DNA from: Bugula neritina
Taxonomy: Eukaryota > Bryozoa > Gymnolaemata > Cheilostomatida > Bugulidae
Assembly: GCA_964035545.1 (NCBI GenBank)
Contig: OZ037771.1
Location: 10,237,408-10,301,407, forward strand
DNA: 64,000 nucleotides
Direction: 5' to 3'
Positions within the stretch are counted from its first letter, which is position 1. The number at the start of each line of letters is the position of its first letter. Below the pieces are notes generated by a model that was given only the letters and a program-made list of their open reading frames with translations, was not told where the DNA came from and ran no database searches. Made by a program: the position numbers and the translations under genes. Of the stretch, positions 14,859 through 24,781 are shown piece by piece.

Positions 14859-17800
14859 ATACACTGTAACACACTGAAATATACTGCAACACATCCAAGT
14901 AGACTGTAATATACGGACATGTACTGTAACATACTGAAACATACTTCAACATACTCAAATACACTGTAACATAATGAAATACACTGCAACACATTGAAAT
15001 ATACTGCAACACACTGGAATATACTGCAACACATCCAAGTACATCGTAATATACGGACATGTACTGTAACATACTGAAACATACTGAGAGATACTGAAAA
15101 AAAATGAAATATACTGTAACACACTTAATATTACTGCAAAATGCTGAAATATACTGTAACACAGTGAAGTATTCTGCAAAATTCTGAAACATACTGTAAC
15201 ACACTGAAACATGAGCAATATACTGCAAATGCCTCAACATATTCAAATATACTGCAAGATACTGCAACATACGTAAATACACTATAACATACTGAAATAC
15301 ACTGCAACATACTGCAACATACAGAAGTACACTGTAAAATATTGAAATACATTGCAATACATTGGAATATACTGCAACACACTGAAATATACTGCAACAT
15401 ACTGAAATATACTGCAACATACTGCAACATGCTGAAATACACTGTAACATACTGTAACATACTGAAATACACTGCAACATATCAAAGTATATCGTAATAT
15501 ACGGACATGTACTGTAACATACTGAAACACATTGAAACATACTGAAACATACTGAAACATACTTCAACACACTGAAATATACTAAAACATACTGAAATAT
15601 ACTGCAACATACTGCAACATACTGAAATACACTGTAACAAACTGAAATACACTGCAACGCAATGGAATATACTGCAACATACCCTAATTTATTGTAATAT
15701 ACTGAAATATACTGCAACATACCGCAACATACTGAAATACACTGTAACAAACTGAAATACACTGCAACACATTGGTATATACTGCAACATACCCAAATAT
15801 ATGGTAATATACTGAAATATACTGAAATACACTGTAACGCATTGAAAAATACTGCAACATACTGAAAGACACTACAACTCACTGAAGTATAGTGTAATAT
15901 ACGGAAATGAACTGTAACATACCGATATTTACTGTAACACACTGAAATATACTGCAACATACTGAAATACACTATATCATACCAAAATAAACTGCAACAT
16001 ACCGCAACATACTGAAATACACTGTAACATACTAAAATACACTGCAAAATTCTGCAACATACTTCAACGTACTGAAATACACTGTAACATAACGAAATAC
16101 ACTGCAACACATTGAAATATACTGCAACACACTGAAATATACTGCAAAATACTGAAATGTACTTCAACATACTGAAAAACACTGCAACATATTGAAGTAT
16201 ATCGTAATATACGGACATGTACTGTAACATACTGAAACACACTGAAACACACTGAAACATACTGAAACATACTGAACTACACTGCAACATACTGCAACAT
16301 ACTGAAGTACACTGTAACAAACTGAAATACACTGCAACACAATGGAATATACTGCAACATACCCTAATTTATTGTAATATGCTGAAATATACTGCAACAT
16401 ACCGCAACGTACTGAAATACACTGTTACATACTAAAATACACTGCAACATACTAAAGTACACTGCAACATTCTGCAAAATTCTGCAACATACTTTAACAT
16501 ACTGAAATACACTGTAACATAATGAAATACACTGCAACACATTGAAGTATACTGCAACAAACTGAAATATACTGCAACATACTGAAGTATACTGCAACAT
16601 ACTGAAATTCACTGCAACATATCCAAGTATATCGTAATATACGGACATGTACTGTAACATACTGAAACACACTGAAACATACTGAAACATACTGAGACAT
16701 ACTTCAACACACTGAAATATATTAAAACATACTGAAATATACTGCAGCATCCTGCAACATACTGAAATACACTGTAACAAACTGAAATACACTGCAACAC
16801 ATTGGAATATACTGCAACATACCCTAATATATGGTAATATACTGAAATATACTGCGACATCCTGCAACATACTGAAATACACTGTAACAAACTGAAATAC
16901 ACTGCAACACATTGAAATATACTGCAACACACTGAAATATACTGCAACACATCCAAGTACATTGTAATATACGGACATGTACTGTAACATACTGAAACAT
17001 ACTGAAACATACTGAAACAAAATGAAATATGCTGTAACACACAGAGTAATACTGCAAAATGCTGAAATATACTGTAACACAGTGAAGTATAATGCAAAAT
17101 TCTGAAATATACTGTAAGATACTGAAATATGCCTCAACATGCTCAAATATACTGCAAGATACTGCAACATACGTAAATACACTGTAACAATCCGGAAAAC
17201 AATGCAACATACTGCAACGTACTGAAGTACACTGTAAATTATTGAAATACACTGCAACACATTGGAATATACTGCAGCACACTGAAATATACTGCAACAT
17301 ACTGCAACATGCTGAAATACACTGTAACATATTGCAACATACTGAAATACATTGCAACAAACTGCCACATACTGAACTACACTGTACATATTGAAAAACA
17401 CTGCAAAACACTGAAATGTACTGCAACACACTGAAATTTACTGCAAAATACTGAAATATACTTCAACATACTGCAACATACCGAAAGACACTGTAACATA
17501 CTACAATAAACTGCAACATACTAAAATACACTGCAACATTCTGCAATACACTTCAACATACTGAAATACACTGTAACATAATGAAATACACTTCAACACA
17601 TTGAAATATACTGCAACAAACTGAAATATACTGCAACAAACTGAAATACACTGTAACATACCGAAATAAGCTTCAACATACTGCAACATACTGAAATACA
17701 CTGTAACATACTACAATATACTGCAACATACTAAAATACACTGCAACATTCTGCAATATACTTCAACATACTGAAATACACTGCAACACATTGAAATATA

Positions 17801-18392
17801 CTGCAACACACTAAATATACTGCAACATACTGAAATACACTGTAACACACTGAAATATACTGCAACACATCCAACTAGACTGTAATATACGGACATGTAC
17901 TGTAACATACTGAAACATACTTCAACATACTCAAATACACTGTAACATAATGAAATACACTGCAACACATTGAAATATACCGCAACACACTGGAATATAC
18001 TGCAACACATCCAAGTACATCGTAATATACGGACATGTACTGTAACATACTGAAACATACTGAGACATACTGAAACAAAATGAAGTATACTGTAACACAC
18101 TTAATATTACTGCAAAATGCTGAAATATACTGTAACACAGTGAAGTATTCTGCAAAATTCTGAAACATACTGTAACATACTGAAACATGAGCAATATACT
18201 GCAAATGCCTCAACATATTCAAATATACTGCAAGATACTGCAACATACGTAAATACACTGTAACATACTGAAATACACTGCAACATACTGCAACATACAG
18301 AAGTACACTGTAAAATATTGAAATACATTGCAATACATTGGAATATACTGCAACACACTGAAATATACTGCAACATACTGAAATATACTGCA
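14859..18392 (+). repeat. About 3.55-kb higher-order block, copy 2
   Basis: This is the direct-orientation partner of 5980-9533. At about 17780 it lacks the 20 bp that copy 1 has near 8905, shifting the offset from 8,879 to 8,859 bp. Its first part (about 14670-15950) also matches about 17650-18920 at an offset of 2,976 bp. Position 16490-16491 is the TA equivalent to the transposon target and is uninterrupted. Confidence 0.8.
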
Positions 18393-19275
18393 ACATACTG
18401 CAACATGCTGAAATACACTGTAACATACTGTAACATACTGAAATACACTGCAACATATCAAAGTATATCGTAATATACGGACATGTACTGTAACATACTG
18501 AAACACATTGAAACATACTGAAACATACTGAAACATACTTCAACACACTGAAATATACTAAAACATACTGAAATATACTGCAACATACTGCAACATACTG
18601 AAATACACTGTAACAAACTGAAATACACTGCAACACAATGGAATATACTGCAACATACCCTAATTTATTGTAATATACTGAAATATACTGCAACATACCG
18701 CAACATACTGAAATACACTGTAACAAACTGAAATACACTGCAACACATTGGTATATACTGCAACATACCCAAATATATGGTAATATACTGAAATATACTG
18801 AATCACACTGTAACGCATTGAAAAATACTGCAACATACTGAAAGACACTACAACTCACTGAAGTATAGTGTAATATACGGAAATGAACTGTAACATACCG
18901 ATATTTACCGTAACACACTGAAATATACTGCAAAATACTGAAATGTACTTCAACATACTGAAAAACACTGCAACATATCGAAGTATCTCGTAATATACGG
19001 ACATGTACTGTAACATACTGAAACACACTGAAACACACTGAAACATACTGAAACATACTGAACTACACTGCAACATACTGCAACATACTGAAGTACACTG
19101 TAACAACCTGAAATACACTGCAACACAATGGAATATACTGCAACATACCCTAATTTATTGTAATATGCTGAAATATACTGCAACATACCGCAACATACTG
19201 AAATACACTGTTACATACTAAAATACACTGCAACATACTAAAGTACACTGCAACATTCTGCAAAATTCTGCAACA

Positions 19276-19277
19276 TA
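19276..19277. other. TA target-site duplication, left copy, of the Tc1-like element
   Basis: The dinucleotide TA directly precedes the terminal repeat; its partner is 23622-23623. A TA duplication is the signature of Tc1/mariner insertion. The uninterrupted paralogous array sites at 7611-7612 and 16490-16491 carry a single TA at the same point. Confidence 0.95.
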
Positions 19278-19304
19278 CAGTGCTGTGAAAAAGTTTAAGG
19301 ACGC
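19278..19304 (+). repeat. Left terminal inverted repeat of the Tc1-like element
   Basis: These 27 bp, starting CAGTGCTGTGAAAAAGTTTA and ending AGGACGC, are the exact reverse complement of 23595-23621. The CAGTG start is common among Tc1-like transposons. Confidence 0.95.
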
Positions 19305-19674
19305 TTGCAGAAGTTTTTATGTATCTTGTTTAATAGGCATTTTTTGCAAGTTCATAGTATTTTCCTGCAAGTTCTATATATCAAAATGATCCTTAGAATG
19401 TGCACTACAATTTCCACCTCATAAATTTCTACTGCTGTAATTTTTTCTACCCATTTTTGGGCTAACTACACAAGCAGCTAGTAAAGCGCATAAAACTGTG
19501 TTTTTATGTTTCCAAATTTTATCGCTTCTAATAACCACAAAAGGCTAAACCGTGAAATTTTATATGTGCATGGCATCATGATATCATAAAGTATGACATT
19601 CTTTCATAGTTTAAAATCTGTCATTCAGTTGTAAGCTTTTACATGGTTCCACTTAGGTGCTGCGCATAGACAAA
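19305..19674 (+). other. 5' non-coding region of the Tc1-like element
   Basis: These 370 bp lie between the left inverted repeat and the transposase start. They are AT-rich. At 19379-19395 is a 17-bp sequence that recurs inverted at 23502-23518. I see no other recognisable promoter motif and no ORF of interest. Confidence 0.7.
19379..19395 (+). repeat. Inner inverted repeat, left copy
   Basis: The 17-mer TATCAAAATGATCCTTA lies 101 bp inside the left end. Its exact reverse complement is at 23502-23518, 103 bp inside the right end. Paired inner sites at such distances resemble the IR/DR layout of some Tc1-like elements, where the transposase binds both outer and inner sites. Similarity to the outer repeat is weak, so the binding role is inference. 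Confidence 0.7.
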
Positions 19675-20156
19675 ATGAGAGCTGTAAATCTTACTTCAAA
19701 AGCAAGGTTTGTAATAATTTTCTTGCATAACGAAGGTTATGCAATTAGGAAATTATCTGAAAAAGTTGACAAAGCAAAGACAACTGTACATCAAATTATC
19801 AAGAAGTTTATGGAGACTGGCAGTGTAGCAGATCAACCTGGAAGTGGACGACCAAGAATAAGCACACCCAGAGATGACAAGGTTCTCATTATGATCAGCA
19901 AGAAGGATCGTCATAAAACAAGTTCTGAGTTGGCAAAGAATGCTCAGAATCAACAGGAACAGCAGCTTTGACATCCCAGATAATGCGAAGATTGCTGAGC
20001 CGTGGTCTACATGGTCGCAAAGCAAGAAGGAAGCCTCTACTAACCGAGAAGTAGCAAAAAACCGGCTACAGTGGGCCAAGGAGCATGGTAGTTAGACAGT
20101 GAATGCTTAGAAAAAAGTGATTATTTCAGATGAATCTACATTTAATGTGAACAATC
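19675..20156 (+). pseudogene. Tc1-like transposase, N-terminal part, disrupted
   Basis: This is the DNA-binding half and the first catalytic motif of a cut-and-paste transposase. The ATG at 19675 has A at -3. The first 88 codons read a paired-type helix-turn-helix (about residues 7-50), a GSGRPR linker (56-61), and the start of the second helix-turn-helix ending SSELAK. A frameshift near 19938, best explained by one lost base, then ends the frame at 19971. Family-like sequence continues in another frame (GTAALTSQIMRRLL, RKPLLTEK), shifts again near 20052-20056, and resumes as RLQWAKEH. Two TAG stops at 20093 and 20108 stand where Trp is usual. The first catalytic Asp is in ISDESTF (codon 20129-20131). 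The reading is then broken at 20156 by the nested element. It is certainly non-functional. Confidence 0.92.
20154..20156. other. ATC target-site duplication, left copy, of the nested element
   Basis: ATC here and ATC at 22727-22729 flank the CACAG-ended insert. Counting ATC only once joins the transposase reading frame on both sides without a shift, which supports a 3-bp duplication. Confidence 0.85.
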
Positions 20157-20331
20157 CACAGTTGGTTTAAGGTCATACTTTTCATTTTCTGGCTCTTTGC
20201 CAGGTGCTTTATGTTCTATATGAACAATGTTCCACTGATAGCTCGAACAGGTTGAATGTCACAGGAACAAAAAAAATATGAAAAGATAAAAAAACTTATG
20301 TTCTCCAATATACTTTTTTATTTTTTTCAAA
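20157..20331 (+). repeat. Left long inverted repeat of the nested element
   Basis: It pairs with about 22553-22726 in reverse orientation. The best-conserved parts are the first 20 bp (one mismatch), GCTTTATGTT, ATAGCTCGAACAG, ATGAAAAGATA and ATATACTTTTTTA. The gapped match weakens inwards, so the inner edge is approximate. Confidence 0.82.
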
Positions 20332-20720
20332 AGCCAATTCATGTTTAAGTTATAGCTTGTTGAAAAACATAGTCCCCCTTCCACATTCTTTTCAATTTAT
20401 ACGCTCCTGACTTGTTATTTTGTCTCAATATGCCTTGTATTTGAGTGCTTGTTAGTCTCGCTTCACTAACTTTGCCTATACTTCACAAGTGCCAGTGCTG
20501 CTGGCTCAAAAGCTAAATGTTATAAACTGTCAGCTAAAACCCAATCTTGTATTCCTAGGTTGGTTGGCCTAAATAAAACAATAGTCAAATCATGATTTCA
20601 TGTTTTAAAAATTTACTTTATTCTAACCTGCTGCCTAGCTAGTTCTATTTTTGATGTATAATTACAAAATTTGTGATACATTTTTTTGGCAATCATGTGA
20701 TTTATAAAATGCAGTAATGG

Positions 20721-20776
20721 TACTTATAATATTATATTATTATCATTATAATATATTATATAGTATTATGTGTGTG
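20721..20776. repeat. AT-rich simple sequence with a short TG run
   Basis: An almost pure AT stretch made of TAT/ATA steps (20721-20768) is followed by GTGTGTG. It is a low-complexity tract within the nested element with no evident function. Confidence 0.75.
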
Positions 20777-21741
20777 TTTTTATTATACTGCATAATATCT
20801 ATTTTATTATTGTTGTTGTGCAAACAAGTGCAATTAACCTAGTTTTCAAAATGTACCTCTAAATTATCAGAATATCAGTTTAGATATTTTCATGCTTTGT
20901 AAGGTAAACCTAAAAAAAGAGGCTGTATTCCCAAAGTAAAGGGTGTTGAACTATGAACTATATTAGATTAGCCACTCTGCTACCAAGTGCATCAGTATAA
21001 TATTATATGAATAGCTCTGATGCTTTGTCTCCGGTGGCTGGCTGCGATATGATAACTTGGCCAACTTCCAAGAGTTTAAAATTGGCGCAATTATTCAAGA
21101 GGTTACATGCTGCACAGAGCTAGCAGTGATAGTAACCTTGCTATTGGCAGTACTTATTACAACTGCCAGCATATAAGCTGCATTGTAGAATGCCGTTGGG
21201 GTAGGCTAGTAAAACCAAATTCTGCTCTCTAATATACCTTAGACACAATGCAGCAACATAATTGTTCATTTCAAATTACATTGCCACCCTTACATGAGCT
21301 GTGGGCTTCATAAAGATTCATATGATTAGAGATTTATGCTATAGGCTAGCTATGATGAAAATAACACACCATTGTCAAAGTTAACTTCAAGTATGTTGTT
21401 TTCCAGAAACTCAGTAATGTCCATTTATCTCTCTCATACAAATACTTATGTAATAGCATACAGTTTAAGTTTTATTTTAGAGCACATCTGCAAATTCTAC
21501 AATAAGAGCTTGCTTTACCAGTCTATTTCAGACCTGTTTTTGTAGCTAGTAATACGCAAGCTACTTATTTTTAAACTTTTGGGTTATTTGTTCAAAACCA
21601 TTAGCTTTGCTAGTAACCCGAGACTATTGCAACAGTTGACTGCAATCAACATGAATTGACAGCCTAATAATTATAACCCATTTGCGAGCGAAATATTTAT
21701 GTAATGATAGTGACTCATATAGTGCGCTTTCTTTGAACAAT

Positions 21742-21822
21742 GACTGCGTGGTCCAGAGGTTAGAGGCGTCAGCGACGAGTTGGTTGGTCATGGTTCAACC
21801 CTATTTTGTTGCAATTTTTTTT
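21742..21822 (+). other. tRNA-like Pol III unit (SINE head or tRNA relic)
   Basis: An A-box-like TGGTCCAGAGG lies at 21749-21759, matching TRGYNNARNGG, and a B-box-like GGTTCAACCCT lies at 21792-21802, 32 bp further on. A run of eight T (21815-21822) follows as a possible Pol III stop. The A-box region resembles the D arm of tRNA-Glu/Asp-type genes. The acceptor stem does not pair, and the D and T stems are imperfect, so this is not a working tRNA. It is either the head of a tRNA-derived SINE that landed in the nested element or part of that element. The sequence after the T run shows no clear SINE tail. Confidence 0.5.
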
Positions 21823-22552
21823 GTCAACTTATGCAAATCCTACGCATGTATAATAAATATGGCTATAATTGTAAAGTTTTTTTTTAACTTTTGTTTAACA
21901 GTAAGACAACATACATGCATAATAATTAGATACTGAACACTGGACTAAACCTTAAATTGATCTTATAGAATACAATGTACTTAAAATAATCATATGTGAA
22001 TTAGAGAAACTGAAAGTATACACCTGCTGCGCTATAGACAGACCTTTACTGACAAGACTGCAAAGTGAAGTGATTTAGCTGAAATTAACTCTGCCAAACA
22101 AACAAAGAATTATGTTGTGCTGAGGCATTTTCAATATATTATTATTGTAACATAGTGAGATGATTCAGCTAAGTGCTAATGTAAAACAGGGAACATTATA
22201 TTGGCAGAAATCCAATAGATTGCCAATTTGTGCGAGAGGGTACTATATGTTATTGTGATAGCGCAGAGCGGCAAACGTACTAGGAATGTTATAATTAGTC
22301 ACAGGAGCGTAGCTAGAACCACCATATGAAGAATTTAGAAAATTGCAGTGAAACTTGCAAAATGGTGTATGTTTTTACCAAATTGTGAAGAGCATAAACA
22401 GAATTTCAAAAAACAAAGAAAGTATATTAGAGAAAACATATCAAGGAATGTCAAGTTTAACTTTTAGACTTTATAAAACGAATCCCCTGTGCTACAGCAG
22501 TGGAACATGGAGGGTGTAAAATTTTACTTATTATGCAACAACTTTCTCAGAA

Positions 22553-22726
22553 AATTTTTTATTGAAAAATTAAAAAAGTATATGAAAGAGGAATGCAAGA
22601 GCTATCTTTTCATGTAAAATTTGTTAATGTGAGACAAAAACTGTTCGAGCTATCCCCTGGAAACCGTTTATATATAACATAAAGCAGTGCCTGAATTTGG
22701 AAAGTAATGACCTTAAACTAACTGTG
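22553..22726 (-). repeat. Right long inverted repeat of the nested element
   Basis: Read from the right it starts CACAGTTAGTTTAAGGTCAT and follows the left copy (20157-20331) with scattered mismatches and small gaps. The inner edge is approximate. Confidence 0.82.
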
Positions 22727-22729
22727 ATC
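22727..22729. other. ATC target-site duplication, right copy, of the nested element
   Basis: This is the partner of 20154-20156. It directly follows the terminal CTGTG of the nested element. Confidence 0.85.
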
Positions 22730-23270
22730 ATGCTGGAAACTGTTTTGTTAGAAGATACCAGTATGAGAAATATAACCCCTAATGTATTCTTCGAACAATT
22801 AAGCACCCTATCGGTGTTATGTTCTGGGGTTGCATAACATCAAAAGGTGTAGGTCGACTCATTAATTGCTCTGGAATGATGTTAATGCTCAAAAATATAT
22901 GGAGAATCTCAATGCTAAACTTCTTCCAATCACAAAAAACTTCTTTTTAAATAAAATTAACATATTTGAAGATGACAATGCACCATGCCATTGGGCAAAA
23001 TCTGTTAAAGAGTGGATGAAAAAGCAGAGGGTCTCAACGCTTAACTGGCCAGCACACAGCCGGGACTTGAACCCAATAAGAAATTCATGGTCAAGAATGG
23101 CTAAAATAGTCTCTTCACAGAAGCCAACAGCTAAGGTGACACTCATAGAGCCTGTAATTCATGCATGGCATCATGTGGTGACTGAAAACGAGTTGGAGAA
23201 GCTGTACCAGTCAATGCCTCCTCGCTGCCGACTAGTGATTGAGAATAAAGGCTGGCCAACAAAACATTGA
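22727..23270 (+). pseudogene. Tc1-like transposase, C-terminal catalytic part, disrupted
   Basis: This is the rest of the transposase after the nested insertion. The frame at 22729 reads HAGNCFVRR and YEKYNP, meets a TAA at 22780-22782, and continues as KHPIGVMFWGCITSKGVGRL, a conserved Tc1 block. A frameshift near 22878-22884 moves to the frame that ends at 23270. There the second catalytic Asp is in EDDNAPCH (codon 22974-22976). Exactly 34 residues later, where the family has the Glu of NPIENLW, the codon at 23079-23081 is AGA (Arg) in NPIRNSW, so the third catalytic residue is missing. The C terminus, ending NKGWPTKH, is typical of the family. Together with the upstream damage this part is inactive. 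Confidence 0.93.
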
Positions 23271-23594
23271 TACTAAAATTTAAAGCACTGTGTGCTGCAA
23301 TGCTGCTATAATGTGTATAACAATTCACATGTAATATTTTTCTATGTTTCAAGTAAAATATTCTGATATCCTGCAGTACACACAATTTGTGTAAAGATCG
23401 TAAAATTCCCATATATGCATAGTATCTCATTGTTTCACCCAAGTTTTGGGAGGAAGTGAAAAGAGAGACTAATAATTTATATAAATGAAATAAGGAGACC
23501 TTAAGGATCATTTTGATAGGCATCATGCCTATGGATATGCTTTTGTTATGTCTTAAAATTAGCTTGGAACTTTGCTATTATGGAAAACAGTAAG
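23271..23594 (+). other. 3' non-coding region of the Tc1-like element
   Basis: These 324 bp between the transposase stop and the right terminal repeat contain the inner inverted repeat at 23502-23518. I see no canonical AATAAA signal and no other gene. Confidence 0.7.
23502..23518 (-). repeat. Inner inverted repeat, right copy
   Basis: This is the exact reverse complement of 19379-19395, 103 bp from the right end of the element. Confidence 0.7.
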
Positions 23595-23621
23595 GCGTCC
23601 TTAAACTTTTTCACAGCACTG
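23595..23621 (-). repeat. Right terminal inverted repeat of the Tc1-like element
   Basis: It is a perfect 27-bp reverse complement of 19278-19304, ending CACAGCACTG just before the right TA. Confidence 0.95.
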
Positions 23622-23623
23622 TA
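23622..23623. other. TA target-site duplication, right copy, of the Tc1-like element
   Basis: TA follows the right terminal repeat. The array then continues with CTTCAACATACTG, exactly as after 7612 in the uninterrupted paralogous copy. Confidence 0.95.
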
Positions 23624-24781
23624 CTTCAACATACTGAAATACACTGTAACATAATGAAATACACTGCAACACATTGAAGTATACTGCAACAAACTGAAAT
23701 ATACTGCAACATACTGAAGTATACTGCAACATACTGAAATACACTGCAACATATCCAAGTATATCGTAATATACGGACATGTACTGTAACATACTGAAAC
23801 ACACTGAAACATACTGAAACATACTGAGACATACTTCAACACACTGAAATATGTTAAAACATACTGAAATATACTGCAAAATCCTGCAACATACTGAAAT
23901 ACACTGTAACAAACTGAAATACACTGCAACACATTGGAATATACTGCAACATACCCTAATATATGGTAATATACTGAAATATACTGCAACATCTTGCAAC
24001 ATACTGAAATACACTGTAACAAACTGAAATACACTGCAACACATTGAAATATACTGCAACACACTGAAATATACTGCAACACATCCAAGTACATTGTAAT
24101 ATACGGACATGTACTGTAACATACTGAAACATACTGAAACATACTGAAACAAAATGAAATATGCTGTAACACACCGAGTAATACTGCAAAATGCTGAAAT
24201 ATATTGTAACACAGTGAAGTATAATGCAAAATTCTGAAATAAACTGTAAGATACTGAAATATGCCTCAACATGCTCAAATATACTGCAAATACTGCAACA
24301 TACGTAAATACACTGTAACATTCCGGAAAACAATGCAACATACTGCAACGTACTGAAGTACACTGTACATTATTGAAATACACTGCAACACATTGGAATA
24401 TACTGCAGCACACTGAAATATACTGCAACATACTGCAACATACTGAAATACACTGTAACATATTGCAACATACTGAAATACCTTGCAACAAACTGCCACA
24501 TACTGAACTACACTGTACATATTGAAAAACACTGCAAAACACTGAAATGTACTGCAACACACTGAAATTTACTGCAAAATACTGAAATATACTTCAACAT
24601 ACTGCAACATACTGAAAGACACTACAACTCACTGAAGTATAGTGCAATATACAGAAATGTACTGTAACATACTGATATTTACTGTAACACACTGAAATAT
24701 ACTGCAACATACTGAAGTACACTGTAACATACCGAAATAAGCTTCAACATACTGCAACATACTGAAATACACTGTAACATA

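Larger units (their letters stand above)
1..19277 (+). repeat. Satellite array of a 10-bp unit, left segment
   Basis: This is an uninterrupted head-to-tail array of a degenerate 10-bp unit, consensus YAYACTGNAA on the plus strand. The frequent forms are CATACTGAAA, TACACTGCAA, TATACTGCAA, CACACTGAAA and TACACTGTAA. The ACTG core and the final AA are the most constant positions. The 10-bp phase holds for hundreds of bases and shifts mainly at recurrent odd-length units such as the 9-mer CATGAGCAA. All units share one orientation. The array is cut off by the window at position 1 and broken at 19277/19278 by a transposon that entered at a TA. I see no gene, splice signal or RNA gene here. Long minus-strand open frames exist but follow from the stop-free repeat. 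A satellite of heterochromatin (centromeric, pericentromeric or subtelomeric) is the likely nature; the location is inference. Confidence 0.97.
20332..22552. other. Interior of the nested element, non-coding
   Basis: These 2.2 kb are AT-rich and unlike the satellite. The longest open frame is 84 codons (21682-21936) and merely overlaps the tRNA-like unit; it matches nothing I recognise. I found no transposase, reverse transcriptase or other domain. Apart from the AT-rich simple repeat and the tRNA-like unit, I see nothing to annotate. Confidence 0.7.
20157..22726. mobile_element. Nested non-autonomous DNA transposon with CACAG ends and 3-bp target duplication
   Basis: This 2,570-bp insert splits the transposase gene. 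Its ends are imperfect inverted repeats of about 175 bp; the outermost 20 bases read CACAGTTGGTTTAAGGTCAT on the left and CACAGTTAGTTTAAGGTCAT from the right. The flanks are ATC direct repeats. A CAC start with a 3-bp duplication is typical of the CACTA branch of the CMC (CACTA/Mirage/Chapaev) superfamily; PIF/Harbinger also makes 3-bp duplications but prefers TWA. No ORF inside resembles a transposase, so it would depend on a relative elsewhere. The interior is AT-rich with a simple repeat (20721-20776) and a tRNA-like Pol III unit (21742-21822). Boundaries are firm; the superfamily is tentative. Confidence 0.86.
19278..23621 (+). mobile_element. Tc1/mariner-type DNA transposon, inactive, carrying a nested insertion
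   Basis: This 4,344-bp element is bounded by perfect 27-bp inverted repeats beginning CAGTGCTGTG and by TA duplications. Without the nested element and its extra 3 bp, it would be about 1.77 kb, a normal size for the family. It carries one transposase gene in the plus direction, split into two parts and disabled. A second inverted pair about 100 bp from each end suggests an IR/DR-like end structure. It is the only non-satellite DNA in the window. Family assignment rests on TIR form, TA target, the paired HTH domain with a GRPR linker, and DD34-type catalytic motifs. It cannot move with its own protein; the intact ends could still be recognised by a related transposase. Confidence 0.94.

Noticed and set aside
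19753-20079. 108-codon minus-strand ORF across the transposase N-terminal part
   Set aside because: It is the shadow of the plus-strand transposase remnant, which shows clear family motifs.
21742-21822. Functional tRNA gene
   Set aside because: The A and B boxes are present, but the acceptor stem does not pair and the D and T stems have mismatches.
21682-21936. 84-codon ORF inside the nested element
   Set aside because: It overlaps the tRNA-like unit, resembles no family I know and has no coding features.
20159-22724. Inner element as a second Tc1/mariner with CAGT ends and TA duplication
   Set aside because: There is no TA at either junction; CACAG ends with ATC duplication fit exactly and keep the transposase frame.
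22889-23146. Minus-strand ORFs opposite the transposase C-terminal part (also 23143-23526 and 22624-22806)
   Set aside because: These are shadows of the plus-strand catalytic domain or random open frames in non-coding ends.
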